From Cheiracanthium punctorium (lineage: Eukaryota; Arthropoda; Arachnida; Araneae; Cheiracanthiidae): 64,000 bases of DNA. Position 1 is the stretch's first letter, and each line of letters opens with the position of its first letter. Location: assembly GCA_038373885.1 (NCBI GenBank), contig JAWZYV010018289.1:372001-436000 (forward strand). Direction: 5' to 3'. Below the pieces are notes generated by a model. That model saw nothing but the letters and a program-made list of their open reading frames with translations. It did no database searches and was not told the origin of the DNA. A program made the translations under genes and the position numbers. Positions 1 through 11,757 of this stretch are shown piece by piece.

Positions 1-2195
1 ACTATTTTATGTACTTTTTGACAAAGCAACCCATAAAATATGTTTTAAATACATATTTTAACAGAATATATAATATGTAATTCAATATTTTCAAATATTT
101 ATGAATAATAATAATGACTTGTTATAATCTAACACGTTTTGACTGGTTCTATTTTATTCAAGTTTGTATCAAAGTTCTTTAGTGTTAATCAAGGTGGTGC
201 CTCGGTTAAAATGGACAGCTTGGTTGTACTGTACATGTAAGTTTTCGAAATATAAAGATTTAAATCTGTCTGTTCAGTTATGATAACCCTATATTTTATT
301 ACAAATACAATATTAATTATTTTAGAATGACAAATAGGAACTTGTGCAAAACTTACTACTCTTAGTTTCTTTGGTTTACACTAAAGGGAGTTACAATAAA
401 ACTGAATGTTGAAATATTTATTTTAGTTCATTAATGTTTTTAATACTGTAGTAGGAGTAGATTTTAACGCACCATTTTTATTCTAATATATTTACTCATC
501 AAGATGTCCATCTACTAGATACATAAAATATACCTCTATTTTAATTCCATTAAGTCAGAAGTTGTATTTTCATATAGTAACTAAATTTCTGAAATTAATG
601 ATTTTTAAAATTAATATTTATATACAAAAATAACCTTTCACTGAGTTTAATTTATATTGTAATTTATTTCATTAGGTACTAACTGCACCCTGCAGTTTCA
701 CCAGCAATACACATTCAAAAATTGCTATGAGCAGAAAATCAACTGGTTTGATAGAATAAAGAATCATTAACAGAAATAATCAAGCCTCTATTATGAAAAC
801 CTGGGAAAAATTTATTGTGTCAGAAATTTATTTTGCCAAAACAATACTAAAAGTGTTTCATAAATACATACTTCTTTTTAAGTTTGATACTTTATCAAAA
901 AATACTACATGTTATATAAACCAAATAATCACAATTTTGCTCATTTGTTTTACTATTTTAATGCTGAAGGTTTTTAAACTGGTAATATCTCTTAAACTTT
1001 TCCTTTTATATTTTATTATATGTATAGAAACACTCCTGCAATAATGTAAGCAAGTCAAAACGTGTACTGACATGCAGGCAACTAACTTACACTGAGGTTG
1101 TGACACGATGGCACCGCATAGCATTTTTTGAGACTAAGCATTGCAATGCTTAGTCTCAAAAATAGCATTAAAACGGTTCATTTTTTCTATCAAAATTCAT
1201 ATGCAGAGGGGATAAAAGCCAATTAAAGGCAATCATATTTTTTATATTAGAAAATTAAGCTTTATATATCTTGAAATATATTATTTGAAAAGAAAGTTAT
1301 TTAAAAAAAAAAAAAAAAACTGCATGTTTTTTGTTGTAGAGAAGTTTGTCAAAGAGAAATTTATAAATAAAAAGTTAGAATGTATCTGTCATACTTTTAA
1401 TGAAAGCAAAATGTTTGTTTAAAAATAATCAAGGTTCGAAAAAAACCCAGATGCCCGGTAGCCCAGGTGATTAAAAAGTATTCCTTGGTGACTAGATTTT
1501 CATTAATATATTTCAAAATGCAAGGTGTTTCTAAAGGATCTGTAGAAAATTTTAGGGGATAGGCTACATACTCTAAAGTGAGTATCATAAGGATTAAGAA
1601 TTGCATACGAAATCACAAAGGCAAATGTCCCTTTAATCCTTTAAGAACCAGGTGTTTTTGGTTATAATGGACATTGCTTTTAAATGTTCAATTTTTATCA
1701 AAGATTTTTTTATGTGCTGATAGTGAAAGGAATATAAAGTGTAATAACACTGCTTCTAATCGGCCTAACTAGTACACTGATTGCATTAATTAGAATATTA
1801 TGTACAAAATTTTTAAGTATTTGACTACACAGATTTTTAAAAAGTGCTTAGTAGGGGATGGCACAAGTAACCACTAGCACATGAGTTGAAAAAAAAAACA
1901 CACCCACATCTATTAAAAAATAACCCAAAACACCTGGGTTTAAAGGGTTAAAATGACATTTTCAGTCATGGTTTCCTGTGCAATTCTTTGTAATGCAGAC
2001 CATCTTCCCTAAAATTTTGTACCGATCCTGTTTATGTGGCTCCCAAAAAATTTTTGATGTCTAGCAAGATTTTGCAACTTTTGTTGATTCCTGGAAATAA
2101 TTATTTGCGGCAATAGAAATCTATTGAATAAATTTTCAGCTTTTAAAGGAGGAATTAAATAGTAATTGAGAGAAATGTCAAAATTATTAGCATAC
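1..2195 (-). other. RCC1 intron 4 (partial), AT-rich
   Basis: This stretch follows the exon-4 donor and contains no open frame matching the missing RCC1 blades. Visible structure is limited to a 38-bp perfect palindrome at 1125-1162 and a poly-A run near 1302-1319. Confidence 0.7.
1125..1162. repeat. Perfect 38-bp palindrome
   Basis: The two 19-base arms meet at the centre TTGCAA with no spacer. They read TTTTTGAGACTAAGCATTG and its exact complement. Two mismatched bases outside the arms are followed by two more matching bases (GC/GC). It could be a small transposon relic or a cruciform-forming site. No open frame overlaps it. Confidence 0.95.
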
Positions 2196-2415
2196 AGCTT
2201 CCTTTACGGCCACCACTGACACTTGAATGTTCAGAAACTCTTCCTAATTGTCCAACTTCTCCATTGCCACATGTATAAACATCTCCCTCCTCAGACAAAC
2301 AAGACAGATGGTCACTTCCAGAAGCAATTTTAACAACTTTGATATTGTCGAGAATTTTAACAGGTGTAACTTGTTTTGTTCCTTCTGTAATTAATCCCAT
2401 TGGTCCAGTATTATT
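2196..2415 (-). CDS. RCC1: RCC1 exon 4: third/fourth repeat with catalytic Asp; gene runs off the left edge
   Basis: The acceptor TTTATAG precedes NNTGPMGLI, the beta-wedge continuation. The exon then encodes VKIASGSDHLSCL and VYTCGNGEVGQLGRV, matching human VKVASGNDHLVML and the following repeat. The Asp of SGSDHL aligns with human Asp182, known to be needed for exchange activity. The likely donor is AGC|T|GTATGC, giving 220 bases (73 codons plus one). An alternative donor GCC|GTAAAG lies 11 bases earlier. The following four blades, including the equivalent of His304, are not found between 1 and 2195, so they must lie to the left of the window. Total visible product is 385 residues. Confidence 0.93.
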
Positions 2416-3189
2416 CTATAAAATGGATATATAAAGAAATAGTTTTTAATACACATATTGAGTAAGTTGGATGTTGAAACAACAAGCTGAGAACAATATC
2501 AGGCTTGCTTAGACAAATTCCAAAATATCAAAAAGAAGAAATCATACAATGTAATGTAACACGCCTCTTTTTCATATTTAAATAAGGAACAATTTAAAAT
2601 ATTCACATTAATGCCTTGTATGAATTAACAGCATTGATTTCAATAAGAATAATCCACTTATACAGGGTGTTGCCTACTGGACTAAAGAAAAAAAAAAGTG
2701 ACCTTTTACAACATACCGACATTTTGTTAATTTTGAAAAATGATTACAGTTAGATAAGTACTAAAATATTATTTTAATTTGCTTACATTAAATTGTTTTA
2801 CAAAAAATTAATCAAAGAATTAGAATAGTGATTAAATTACTAAGAAAGGGCACTTATAACTAATAATTTTAAATAAGTGGATAACTATCATGGTCATTAC
2901 CTTTTATACTACTTTTATTGACGAATTAAAGTGGACAGAAATATAATAGATCAAAAAGAAACCCTGAAATTTTTTTTCTGACACCAATCATTTAGGTTCT
3001 TGTTTGTAATCAAAAATGCAAGTACAATTAAATTGAGTAACAACACATAGTTACTAAAGGAAATAAAATATCATTTAATATTTAACAAGGCTTTTTTCAA
3101 AACGAAATAAAATGATTGACATTTGTAAGTAAGATTTATTTAATAGTAAAAATTAATTTAATGAACTGGAGAAAAAACAGCAGGTGAGT

Positions 3190-3258
3190 GTAAGACTTGA
3201 ATGTCACAGGTCCATATTATAAGCAAGTGTGTTACCAACTGAGCTTTTCGGCCATTAT
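3190..3258 (-). repeat. tRNA-like relic in RCC1 intron
   Basis: On the minus strand the segment reads GCTCAGTTGGTAACACAC, close to a tRNA D-arm and A box. It then has a CTTATAATA anticodon-loop-like stretch and CATTCAAGTC, close to the B-box core GWTCRANNC. The T-arm and acceptor stems do not pair well, so a functional tRNA is unlikely. A tRNA-derived SINE head or a decayed tRNA pseudogene fits better. Confidence 0.5.
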
Positions 3259-3437
3259 CAAATAAAGGTACTTATTGATACATAAAATAAGTATGAATTT
3301 TCAAAGGCTTTTTCTTGGAATCGAATCGCCATTGGACGCTATTATATTAAGGGGAGAACACCCTAAAGGAGTACTATTTTATTATACAAAGTTTTATCCT
3401 GAAATGAGTTTCTGAGGTTGTGCCCTCTCCTTCGGGA

Positions 3438-4010
3438 TGGGACTATTCGGTGCGAAACTCATTTTGGCGCGGTTTTCTCGGTGAAAATCTATGTTTCTCA
3501 TGCATGAACAAAAAAATTGTGATGAATAGAAATTTGTATAATTTAAAGTGCTTCAACTTCTCTCGTAAAGGGGCCAGCGTTAGCATATTTTCGAAGGGGC
3601 CCCTGAAGCGATGGCCGGACAACATGTTTTTTTAGTCTCGTAAAGGGCCAGCGTTAGCGTATTTTTGAGGGGGCCCCCTGAAGCGATGGCCGGACCCACT
3701 GATGTTTTTTTTGGTCTCGCAAAGGGGCCAGCGTTAGCATATTTTCGAGGGGGCCCTCTGAAGCGTTGGCCGGACCCACTGATGTTTTTTCGGTCTCGCA
3801 AAGGAGCCAGTGTTAGCATATTTTCAAGGAGGCCCCTTGAAGCGATAGCCGGACCCACTGATGTTTTTTTAGGTCTCGCAAAGGGGCCAGCACTGATTAT
3901 ATTACATTATACAGAATTAAAATAGTTTTAAAAAAACTTTATAATAAAGAAAATCTTTATTTTTTTTACATTATTTAAAGTAAAAATGAGTTTTGTGCCG
4001 AATAGTACCA
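3438..4010. mobile_element. Inverted-repeat element enclosing a minisatellite
   Basis: The left segment 3438-3466 (ACTATTCGGTGCGAAACTC at its core) matches the reverse complement of 3982-4010 (ACTATTCGGCACAAAACTC). Between these arms lies the 75-80 bp tandem array. The exact ends and any target duplication are not clear. It lies inside the 1.7-kb RCC1 intron, between the exons at 2415 and 4160. Confidence 0.6.
3561..3891. repeat. Minisatellite, 75-80 bp unit, about 4.4 copies
   Basis: Unit starts (TCTCGYAAAGGGGCCAGCG) are at 3561, 3636, 3715, 3794 and 3874, so spacings are 75, 79, 79 and 80. Each unit carries a GGGGCCC-rich core, then GAAGCGATGGCCGGAC and a run of T. Because the period is not a multiple of three, the open frames crossing it on both strands are chance products of the repeat. 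Confidence 0.95.
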
Positions 4011-4159
4011 AACCGCCTCTCCTTGTAAGCACAAGAAGAAAGGCATGCACACTATAGAAACAATAGATGATTTAAAAACAGGTCAAGTAATAATTGTTTC
4101 ATACAATCTCAGTATCAAAATAAATAATATACAGAAACAGAATATAATTTAATTCTTAC

Positions 4160-4342
4160 CCTGAAGTTTCCCCAAATATATACTTGTCCAGATTCTGACA
4201 ATGCAGCTGTATGAGAGTCACCAGCCGAGACTTGAACAATACGTTCTGGCATATCAACTTTCCGTGGAATGTATTCGGAGCCTTCTTCTTCAGATGTTTG
4301 TCTACCCAGTGCTCCTTCATCATTACACCCAAATGTTATTAT
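4160..4342 (-). CDS. RCC1: RCC1 exon 3: second RCC1 repeat and beta-wedge start
   Basis: The exon is 183 bases (61 codons, phase 0 at both ends) between acceptor AATTTAG and donor AGG|GTAAGA. It begins [14 protein letters not shown], matching the vertebrate [12 protein letters not shown]. It continues through [13 protein letters not shown], whose Asp aligns with the conserved Asp128 of the human protein at the Ran-binding face, to VYIWGNFR. The last residues begin the beta-wedge that inserts against Ran and helps release nucleotide (human FRDNNG). An extra Glu-rich bump (TSEEEGSE) lies in a surface loop where human RCC1 has TSVEGSE. Splicing to the exon at 2415 restores FR-NNTG. Confidence 0.96.
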
Positions 4343-5777
4343 CTAAATTAAATGAGTACATATTAACATATACTTCTATTAATCCTATAATTAAAATAAT
4401 TAATGGAAAAGCTTTGGCTTAACCTGTAATTAATTCCAGTTTTTGGATGAAATTTTGCATAAAATGAAATAATATACATAGAATTTTTAAATCTGTCAGC
4501 CAATACAGCAAAATTTTAAACAATGAAGAAAGCATTTTCTCCTTACCTATATCAATGAATAAAATAAGACTCTATTAAAGGAAATAATGTAGTACAGCAT
4601 CCTTTACAATAGAACTCACAGTATCATTTAACAAATTCTCAAAATTTAATGTAACTATAAATTACTATGCTCTTTTATCTCAAATTATTATAAAAGATGA
4701 TGTCTGTTTGCTAGCGGCATTACAGGAAAACGACTACATGTAGAGTTACCAAATTTGGTAGGCAGGAAGTTCTAAATATGAAGTAATGCACATCAAAGCG
4801 ATTTTTTTTTTTTTTAATTCAACCTAAATTTTTTTTTCATTTAATATTTTATCGATTTTGGGGCAATTTTTCACAGATATTCAGCAATGGGAGCAGAAAT
4901 AATATCCACAAGAAATCGACTGATAAACTATCGGATAAAGGAGAAAATTCTCTTTCAAAAACAGTTTGTTCGGAATGTTTAACATTATTTACTGATTTTT
5001 GAGAATTTTTCAAAGAAATTCTACATTGCCGGAAATCTTCTAAAAGTAATTTTTAAATTCGCATCTTAAAAATCTATCTATAAGAATGTCTTATAATTTG
5101 TTCAGATTATAAAATGCACATTCAGCCCTCTTTTAAACTTTAAATGAAATAAAACTATGGTACATGCATATTATCCCAGTGGTCTGCAAAGACAAGCAAT
5201 TTTTTGCCAAGATAAATGCTGGAAAAATGAAATAATCCATGGTTAGAAATATGTTTGGCAACAGCTTGCCAGCACATTTTATGTAGAAAGCGTTTGGCAG
5301 AAATGACCGCAGGAATAATATGTAAGTACCGAAACTATAAATTACGAGATTTTCTATGAATTTTAGAATGAAATAGCATTTTAAATTCAATTAGCTGATG
5401 CACAGCAGTTTCATTATTTACCCATTACATTTTGTTTTCTGGTGCTTTGGTAGCATAAATGTAAAAACTTTGCATTTTGAAAAGAAAAAATAAATAAATA
5501 ATAATAATTTCAAATATGGTTTTGAGTAAGTGAGATCTACATCCCTTTGATATCACAAGTTTGAACATGCATTAGAAATTCTGTTTGAAATCTATTATCC
5601 TTTTAAATGAATCTGATCTACCTGATTAAAGTTCAAATTTTAAATACCAGAGCAAAATAAAAGCATATCAGGTGTTTCAGACGACATTGGCACATACGAT
5701 TATCCATGGCAACAACTGTCATTTTCCTTATTCAGATGTCACGTTTTATAAAGAATGCTTGATACTATGATTTTTAA

Positions 5778-7002
5778 TCTATATAAATAAAACAAAATGT
5801 GTGTCAGTTAGTTTGTGTCTCGCGTAGCTCTGAGACGGGTGATCGTAGACCTACCAAATTTTGTATGGAAATTCTTCAGAACAGGTCTCGGCATACCTCG
5901 AAGCGATTTTTTCTAACTTTGAATTATTTTAGGAGATATTGATAAAAAAACGTGTGGCAAAAGGCTAATTTTTGCTTGCCGCCATTTTGCAATTGTAACC
6001 CCCCGCAGTGGAAAGAGAGAGGATTAAGTATATGTAGGTTGTCATATTTGGCAAGTTTATTAAATGATTCAGACTCTTAAAGTAAAAATAAAAGAATAAT
6101 GATTTTTTTTTTTTTAGATTACTTTTAAGGTAATTTTTAAATTAAACTATCATGTGCATGTGAAATCAGAGCAGGAATGAAATTTTTTATACTCTAAAGA
6201 AAAATAGGATTTGGAAATTTCTCGAGACTAAAATGAGCAACTTTTTTATTTGGCAAAAAATAAAAGGGTTGATATGCAATTTTGAGAAGAATGATTCCAG
6301 CACTTGGCACAATTTATCATCTGCTACTTGGATTATGAATACACCTGAATAAGTTTTTGAAACTTTCATTCAGTTCGAATTGAGCATTTTTTTTTTTTTT
6401 TTTGCGCAGCTTTTTCCCATCTATTTCTAATGTATTACATCCAGAAAAAGGATGCAAGAAATATCAATTTCAATTTTGTTTAATCACACTGACGAATAAT
6501 GATATACATCCCAACTTAATAGAATAACGAAAGAAAATAGAAAAGACCCATGGATTATAATATGCTTTTAATATATAGGACTTTAGTGTGCATTTAAAAT
6601 CTTAAAGTGTTTCAGATTTTCTTACTTTTTATTTTCCTTTCCGCTTTTTGATAAAGGCCAATATATCGAGAAGCTCTTCAGAATTAATATAGGACAAAAA
6701 TAATTTTGTACCTTTTGGTAGTTTTTTTTTCATTTAACCATCTTATTTTTGTAACCAGGGGCAGCCCAACCTGAAAAGCAAATAGAGAAGACGAACCGGC
6801 TTCGAAGGGGTGTCATTTCGAACTCAAAAACTAAATAGAGCATAAAAGGGGCGTCTTTTTTATGTTAGCAGGAGGCGCCACTCACACCACTCCTGTTTGT
6901 AACCATCTTAATTTTAAATTCTATTAAGAATCTGAGAGATTTCAGTGCCAAGGAAGCTAGTGAGAAACAGATGGCGAACCATTGGTCGCCGGAGGCAGCT
7001 AG
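5778..7002 (+). mobile_element. Non-autonomous Helitron candidate, 1.2 kb
   Basis: The left end is A|TCTATATAAATAAAAC, typical of Helitron 5' termini (TC after a host A). The right end is CTAG|T at 6999-7003. About 11 bases upstream of it is a hairpin, GGCGAACCA/TTGGTCGCC (6973-6990). Together these give the Helitron hallmarks: 5'-TC, a subterminal hairpin, 3'-CTRR and A/T insertion. No Rep/helicase frame is present, so it would be non-autonomous. A 140-bp hAT-like element interrupts it at 6756-6895. A sequence resembling its left end appears near 4690-4760. Confidence 0.65.
6756..6895. mobile_element. hAT-like miniature element, 140 bp, perfect 8-bp duplication
   Basis: The element begins CAGGGGCAGC and ends CACTCCTG. 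It is flanked by perfect 8-bp duplications TTTGTAAC at 6748-6755 and 6896-6903. Eight-base duplications and CAG-starting ends are the hAT superfamily pattern. It is nested in the Helitron candidate and is therefore younger than it. Confidence 0.85.
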
Positions 7003-8449
7003 TTATAAAATAAAACAGTTGTCACCGTCATGTGGTGTCCGAGATATTAATGCTATAACTTAAACCTAAAAAACAGTATGATGTAGAAGTAAGACATTTT
7101 GAAAGTAAAGAATTCTCTCTGCCAACTGTCAAGCTTTTCATTTTTTGATCACAAATGACATTGACATAGTTTTTTGTGTCATGATATTGCAATGGTCGAA
7201 TGATCCCAGGTTAGTACTCATGATGCAAACTTTACTTCAAGAGTCAAATAATTTTGTGTTCTCCTTTTAGTTTCCACATCACTTGAATCAATTCAGATTA
7301 CACATGTAAGAAAATTTTTTATTTCCACTGCATGAAGAATGGGCATGCAGCTGGGTTTTAATATTTTAACAATAAAACATCTGTTTCATAGTAAGGCTCT
7401 ATAAAATATTGTTAAATAGGCACAAGATCATAGGTGTAATTTTAACTCAGCAACTATCGCCAACAAAAGAAACTTAATAAGCAATAAAAGCAACAGCAAG
7501 TGTCAACCCAGGAATTTTTTTCAGGGTCCCATTTTTGTGAATTTTAATATCTATTTCTGTAAATTGTTGTACCAATTTTTGTAAAAGAAACTTTTTTTTC
7601 TTCAAACAGTTTACAAACCAAATTAAAATGTACGGTAAAATGCCAATGAAGGGTTGTTTTAATTGATTGTGTTTTTGTGAAGTCACTGCTTTAATCGACT
7701 GTAATTTTATGAATGGGCTGTAAAATGTACCCAAATTTCGTCTGCATTATCCTTGAACAATGCAGTTGAATAGATAATAAACTGACAAGTTTATGAGGAT
7801 CATTAATAAAATATGCTTATATAATACAATAAGAATGTTAGAAACTTAAGAATGAACCATGCAATTGTAAAAATTTAAACCAGTTACAATTGAAAATATA
7901 TCGATGAAGTTACTCATGAGTCATGAGTTGCAGTTAAACGCATGAAAACAGTTGTTAAACATGAATTTAACATGAGTTAAGGGCAGCAATAAAGAGTATT
8001 AAAGACAATGATATAAAATTTTTTGAATTCATATTATATCTAATGAACTGTTTTTTCAGATCTTCGTTAATAGAAAGTTTATTTCCTAAGTTTGGATAAA
8101 TAAAAAAAAATTACAAAACAGCCTAAATTTAGAGACAAACGAAGCTTGTTACCTGCAATTATTTTTTAAATTCAACACATTAAAGTGCTTGTGTAAAAAA
8201 TAATTAAAATAGTGTTGTATCTTGGTATTATGTTATTTAATGTACAGTGAGGCATTTTTTTTACAAATGTTAACTTAGTTTTAACATTTAAAAATAAAAA
8301 ATCTGATGTGGACAACACATGACTTCCTTGCACACCTATTAAATCAAAAATACTTTCGGTGAACTTCATATAAACTTATTTTGTTTGAAAGTGATAAAAT
8401 ACTGCAGTAATAACTAAGGTTTAGCGATTTCTAGCCAAATATTTTGATA

Positions 8450-10790
8450 TCACAGAGTTCAATTTGACACTTTATTTGGCGATATTTCACCAAAAGCAGA
8501 CAAGCTTGAGATAGTTTGCGAGATTTTAGGGAGAGCCAAAGTAGTAATTGACCACAGACTTTCAAAAAATTGAATGCACACATACACCTTAATGTGTTTC
8601 AAGTCATTTGGCTGACCCTGTAAATAAATTACCCAGTCGAGAGCAGCCAAAAAAGACATTGAAAACAGTTAGATATTACAATAGTTTTAAATACAAAAGT
8701 TCAAAATTCTACGGGTTAAAGTTTTAGAGTTATACAACATACAAAATAATTTTTGGTGCCATATTTGGCAATATTTCGGCGAAACTCGCCAAGGTCGACA
8801 ACAAATGGCGAGATTTTGGGCATGGACCAAACAATTCTTTACATTTATAGAATGAAAATGATAGACAGACTATCGCCAAAACTAGCCAAGAACGGTAACA
8901 AATGGCGATATTTAGGCCAAACTCGCCAAGGTCGACGACAGATGGCAAGATTTTGGGCATGGACCAAACAATGACTGTCTACAGTTGTATTATATTGAAG
9001 ATGTCCATAGACATTAAAGTACTGAAATTCTTTTTGGTGGTCTTGTAAATAAACTCAACAGTAGATTGGAACCAAAATACGAGATGCACAATTAGATGTA
9101 ACAACAATCTTATATATAAAATTTCAACATTCTACGACTAATAGTTTTTGAGATTTGAGAGTTAAATACATACACACGTACAGCAAAAGTCGCCAAGCTT
9201 GGCGACTTTTGGTGTAGTTCTTGAGGGAGGCACGTGACTGTGGTCGGACCATTACCTAACTTATGTGGTAGGACGGTATTATGCTTGAAATGGATGAATG
9301 CCCCTAAAGTTGCCATTGACCGTAATGTATTGGAAATCTTGAGTGTTCCTGCAGCCACAGGGTTGTTAAAAACCCGGTTTTTTGGGTTTTATCTGGGTTT
9401 TTTTCAGAAGAAGGGATGGGGTTTCAGAATATTTCAAAAAAATTTGCTTATTACTAAATACAACTTAAAGCAAACTAATTGATTACAAAAATCAATTATA
9501 AATAAAAAGTGGTTAATTGAATAACTGATTACAATTATTAATCATACATGAAAAAATGTATAAATCAATTACAATAACAACTACAATCATGGTTTGCTCT
9601 TAGATAAATTGACTATTAGTCATAATTTTAACAGTGATATACTAGTGCTTAGTTACAACACCATTTTTTTATGGTTAAAAAATCTTTATTCATTTTAATA
9701 CAGATAGGCATAAAAATTTACTCTAGAAAGTTTTAATGCCTATGTGAAGTTTGATTTTTTTTCTTTAGGTAGTGGTGGTGTGGGGGAGGTAGGGAGCTGT
9801 TTATAAACTTTACAAGTGGTGTGTATTATCTACATAAGGGATTTTTCGGGTTGGGCAAAATCATAACAACCCTGTCTGCAGCAGAACTATAAATGATAAA
9901 GAGACTTTTTTTAAGAAATTCCTTTTGTAACTCTTAACAGCATATATCACTTCTGAGTTGTTTGAAATAGCCCAATACCTCTAAAATACGCTTTAATGAA
10001 TTTTGGCCCGTAGAGCGCAATGTATTTCAAGAATCTTTTGGGTGGTCCTGTAGATAAACTATCCAGTCGAATGTAACCGTAAGGGAGGGAGGGGTGCATA
10101 ACTAGATGTTACAACAATCCAAAATATAAAGTTTAAACTTTCTACGCCTGATAGTTTTTGAGATATGCGAGTTTAATGAATTTCGGCCTATAGAGCATAA
10201 TGTATTTCAAATCTTTTGGGCAGACCTGTAGATAAACTATCCAGTCGAATGGAACCGAAAGGAGAGGTGCACAACTAGATGTTACTACAATCTAAAATAT
10301 AAAGTTTGAACTTTCTATGCTTAATAGTTTTTGAGATATGCAAGTTTAATGAATTTCGGCCCATAGAGCGTAATGTATTTCGAATCTTTAGGGCAGCCCT
10401 GTACATAATCTATTCATTCGATTGAGACCAAAAGGGGAGGTGCACAACTAGATCATAGAACAATCCTAAATATCAAATTTCAACATTCTAAGACCAATAG
10501 TTTTTGAGATATGCGAGTTACATACATATGTACGTACGTACGTACAGACGGCATGGAAAAACTGGTCAAAATAGACTCGCCATTCGTCAAAATGAGTTGC
10601 AGATGCATTTATATGATGGTACATGCAAGCTTACGATGAGATGCATAGAAAAAATTCTTAAAATTATATTTAGAGGTAGTCAAAATTGCTTTTTTCGTCG
10701 AAATTTGGCCCCCGAAATTTTTTGGGATCACATTACTTCCTTATAATCTGTACAAGGAAGTAAAAATATTGACAGGGAAGTAAAAATATT
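8450..10790. repeat. Composite repeat: 137-bp duplication and 175-180 bp tandem units with terminal hairpin
   Basis: Diverged units share TGTATTTCAA, TCCTGTAGATAAACTATCCA, an AACTAGATGTTAC segment and TTTTTGAGATATGCGAG. Anchors lie at 10005, 10185 and 10359 (spacing 180 and 174), with older units near 8590 and 9010. A separate motif, CTCGCCAAGGTCGACRACA, repeats at 8785 and 8922. The block ends at 10734-10765 with TTACTTCCTT and AAGGAAGTAA, a self-complementary end. Related units recur at 58.2-58.8 and 60.85-61.1 kb, so this is a dispersed mobile family with variable unit number. It lies in the 6.8-kb RCC1 intron. Confidence 0.8.
9185..9210. repeat. Perfect 26-bp palindrome
   Basis: The sequence AAAAGTCGCCAAG is followed at once by its exact reverse complement. 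It lies in the composite repeat and echoes its recurrent TGGCGA/TCGCCA motifs, so it is probably a structural part of that element. Confidence 0.95.
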
Positions 10791-10810
10791 TTCATGCAGC
10801 TTTTAAATTA

Positions 10811-10842
10811 CACACACACACACACAAAATAATAATAATAAT
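10811..10842. repeat. Microsatellite (AC)n then (AAT)n
   Basis: A short run of AC dinucleotides passes directly into AAT trinucleotides, downstream of the composite repeat. Confidence 0.9.
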
Positions 10843-11175
10843 AAATAGGAAGATTTGTAATTATTAAAAAATAGGCTCCTAAATTACATACAAGATTTAA
10901 TATTGAAAGATATTTTGTGATATCTCTTAAATAGTTTAAATTATTGATGCATTGCACTGAGAACTAGCATAAAGAGTACTGAATTTTACGTCACAACAGA
11001 TTGGAGGGTTAAATAAATTAAATAGTGAATTTCAGGTGTTAAAAAACCGGTCAAAATTGATATTGACCAGGACATCTAATACTATAGGTTTAAATCCTCT
11101 ATGGTTAAAACCAAAACAATCCTATACAAACTGAAAAATACAGGAATACATTGGAAATTTCCAAATGGCACATAC

Positions 11176-11369
11176 TTCTCCACTTTCTGTTAAACAGACA
11201 GAGTGCATGCCACCAGCTGCAATATCTACAACTGAATGTGGCAATTCTAGAAGCGCTGGTCTCTTTTTCTCTGGAACATCTTCTCCAAGGCCTAGCTGAC
11301 CAACATCATTCTGTCCAACAACAAATACTTTTCCGCCAACTGAACTTAACTTGGGAATTTCAAGAACAG
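11176..11369 (-). CDS. RCC1: RCC1 exon 2: start of beta-propeller, first RCC1 repeat
   Basis: The acceptor TTATAG and donor GAA|GTATGT bound 194 bases. With the leftover G of the previous exon this gives 65 residues, ending in phase 0. It opens with a linker ([14 protein letters not shown]) and then a canonical RCC1 blade. [17 protein letters not shown] is the strand-turn-strand signature, and [17 protein letters not shown] is the second half, with the conserved AGGMH. Residue by residue it follows the vertebrate RCC1 segment with [15 protein letters not shown] and AGGMHTVCL. In the family this face of the propeller contacts Ran and nucleosomal DNA. The intron before it is 1.4 kb and the intron after it is 6.8 kb. 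Confidence 0.95.
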
Positions 11370-11614
11370 CTATAACACAAAATATACATTGTTTCAATTT
11401 TTATAAAAAAAATCTTTAAAATATAATACATTTTTTGACAAGTCAGAAAAATATTACATAAATGATGTAAAAATTACAAAAATTCTCTACATTTTAATTA
11501 TTAATTATATTAAAACAGTTTTGTCAAATCTGTGAGTAATTATCAATAACAATGAAATTTAAAAATGAGGAAAGTATAATAATTAAAATTAGAAACATTG
11601 GTTTTACCGTATTA

Positions 11615-11757
11615 CCCCAAATATAACACGATATTTTTAGACTGATCATTTCCCGCTAAAAACCTAACTCATGCTAGACTTAAGGTCTAAATATAGGATT
11701 TCTAATTATCTTGAAGAATTTTTAGGTCACATTATATTAGGGCTAATGTGGTATTAG
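11615..11757. mobile_element. Small terminal-inverted-repeat element, tentative
   Basis: ATTACCCCAAATATAACACGA on the left resembles, over about 20 bases, the reverse complement of the right end (ATTAGCCCTAATATAATGTGA). The length and paired ends suggest a miniature element in the 1.4-kb RCC1 intron. No target duplication was resolved. Confidence 0.45.

Noticed and set aside
3561..3891. CRISPR-like array
   Set aside because: The repeats are contiguous 75-80 bp units without unique spacers, in a eukaryotic intron.
3580..3925. Open frames on both strands through the GC-rich repeats (86 and 92 codons)
   Set aside because: They are produced by the 75-80 bp minisatellite. The unit length is not a multiple of three and no splice or start context supports coding.
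4681..4920. Second complete Helitron
   Set aside because: Only a left-end-like segment resembling 5778 onward is visible; no hairpin plus CTRR end was found.
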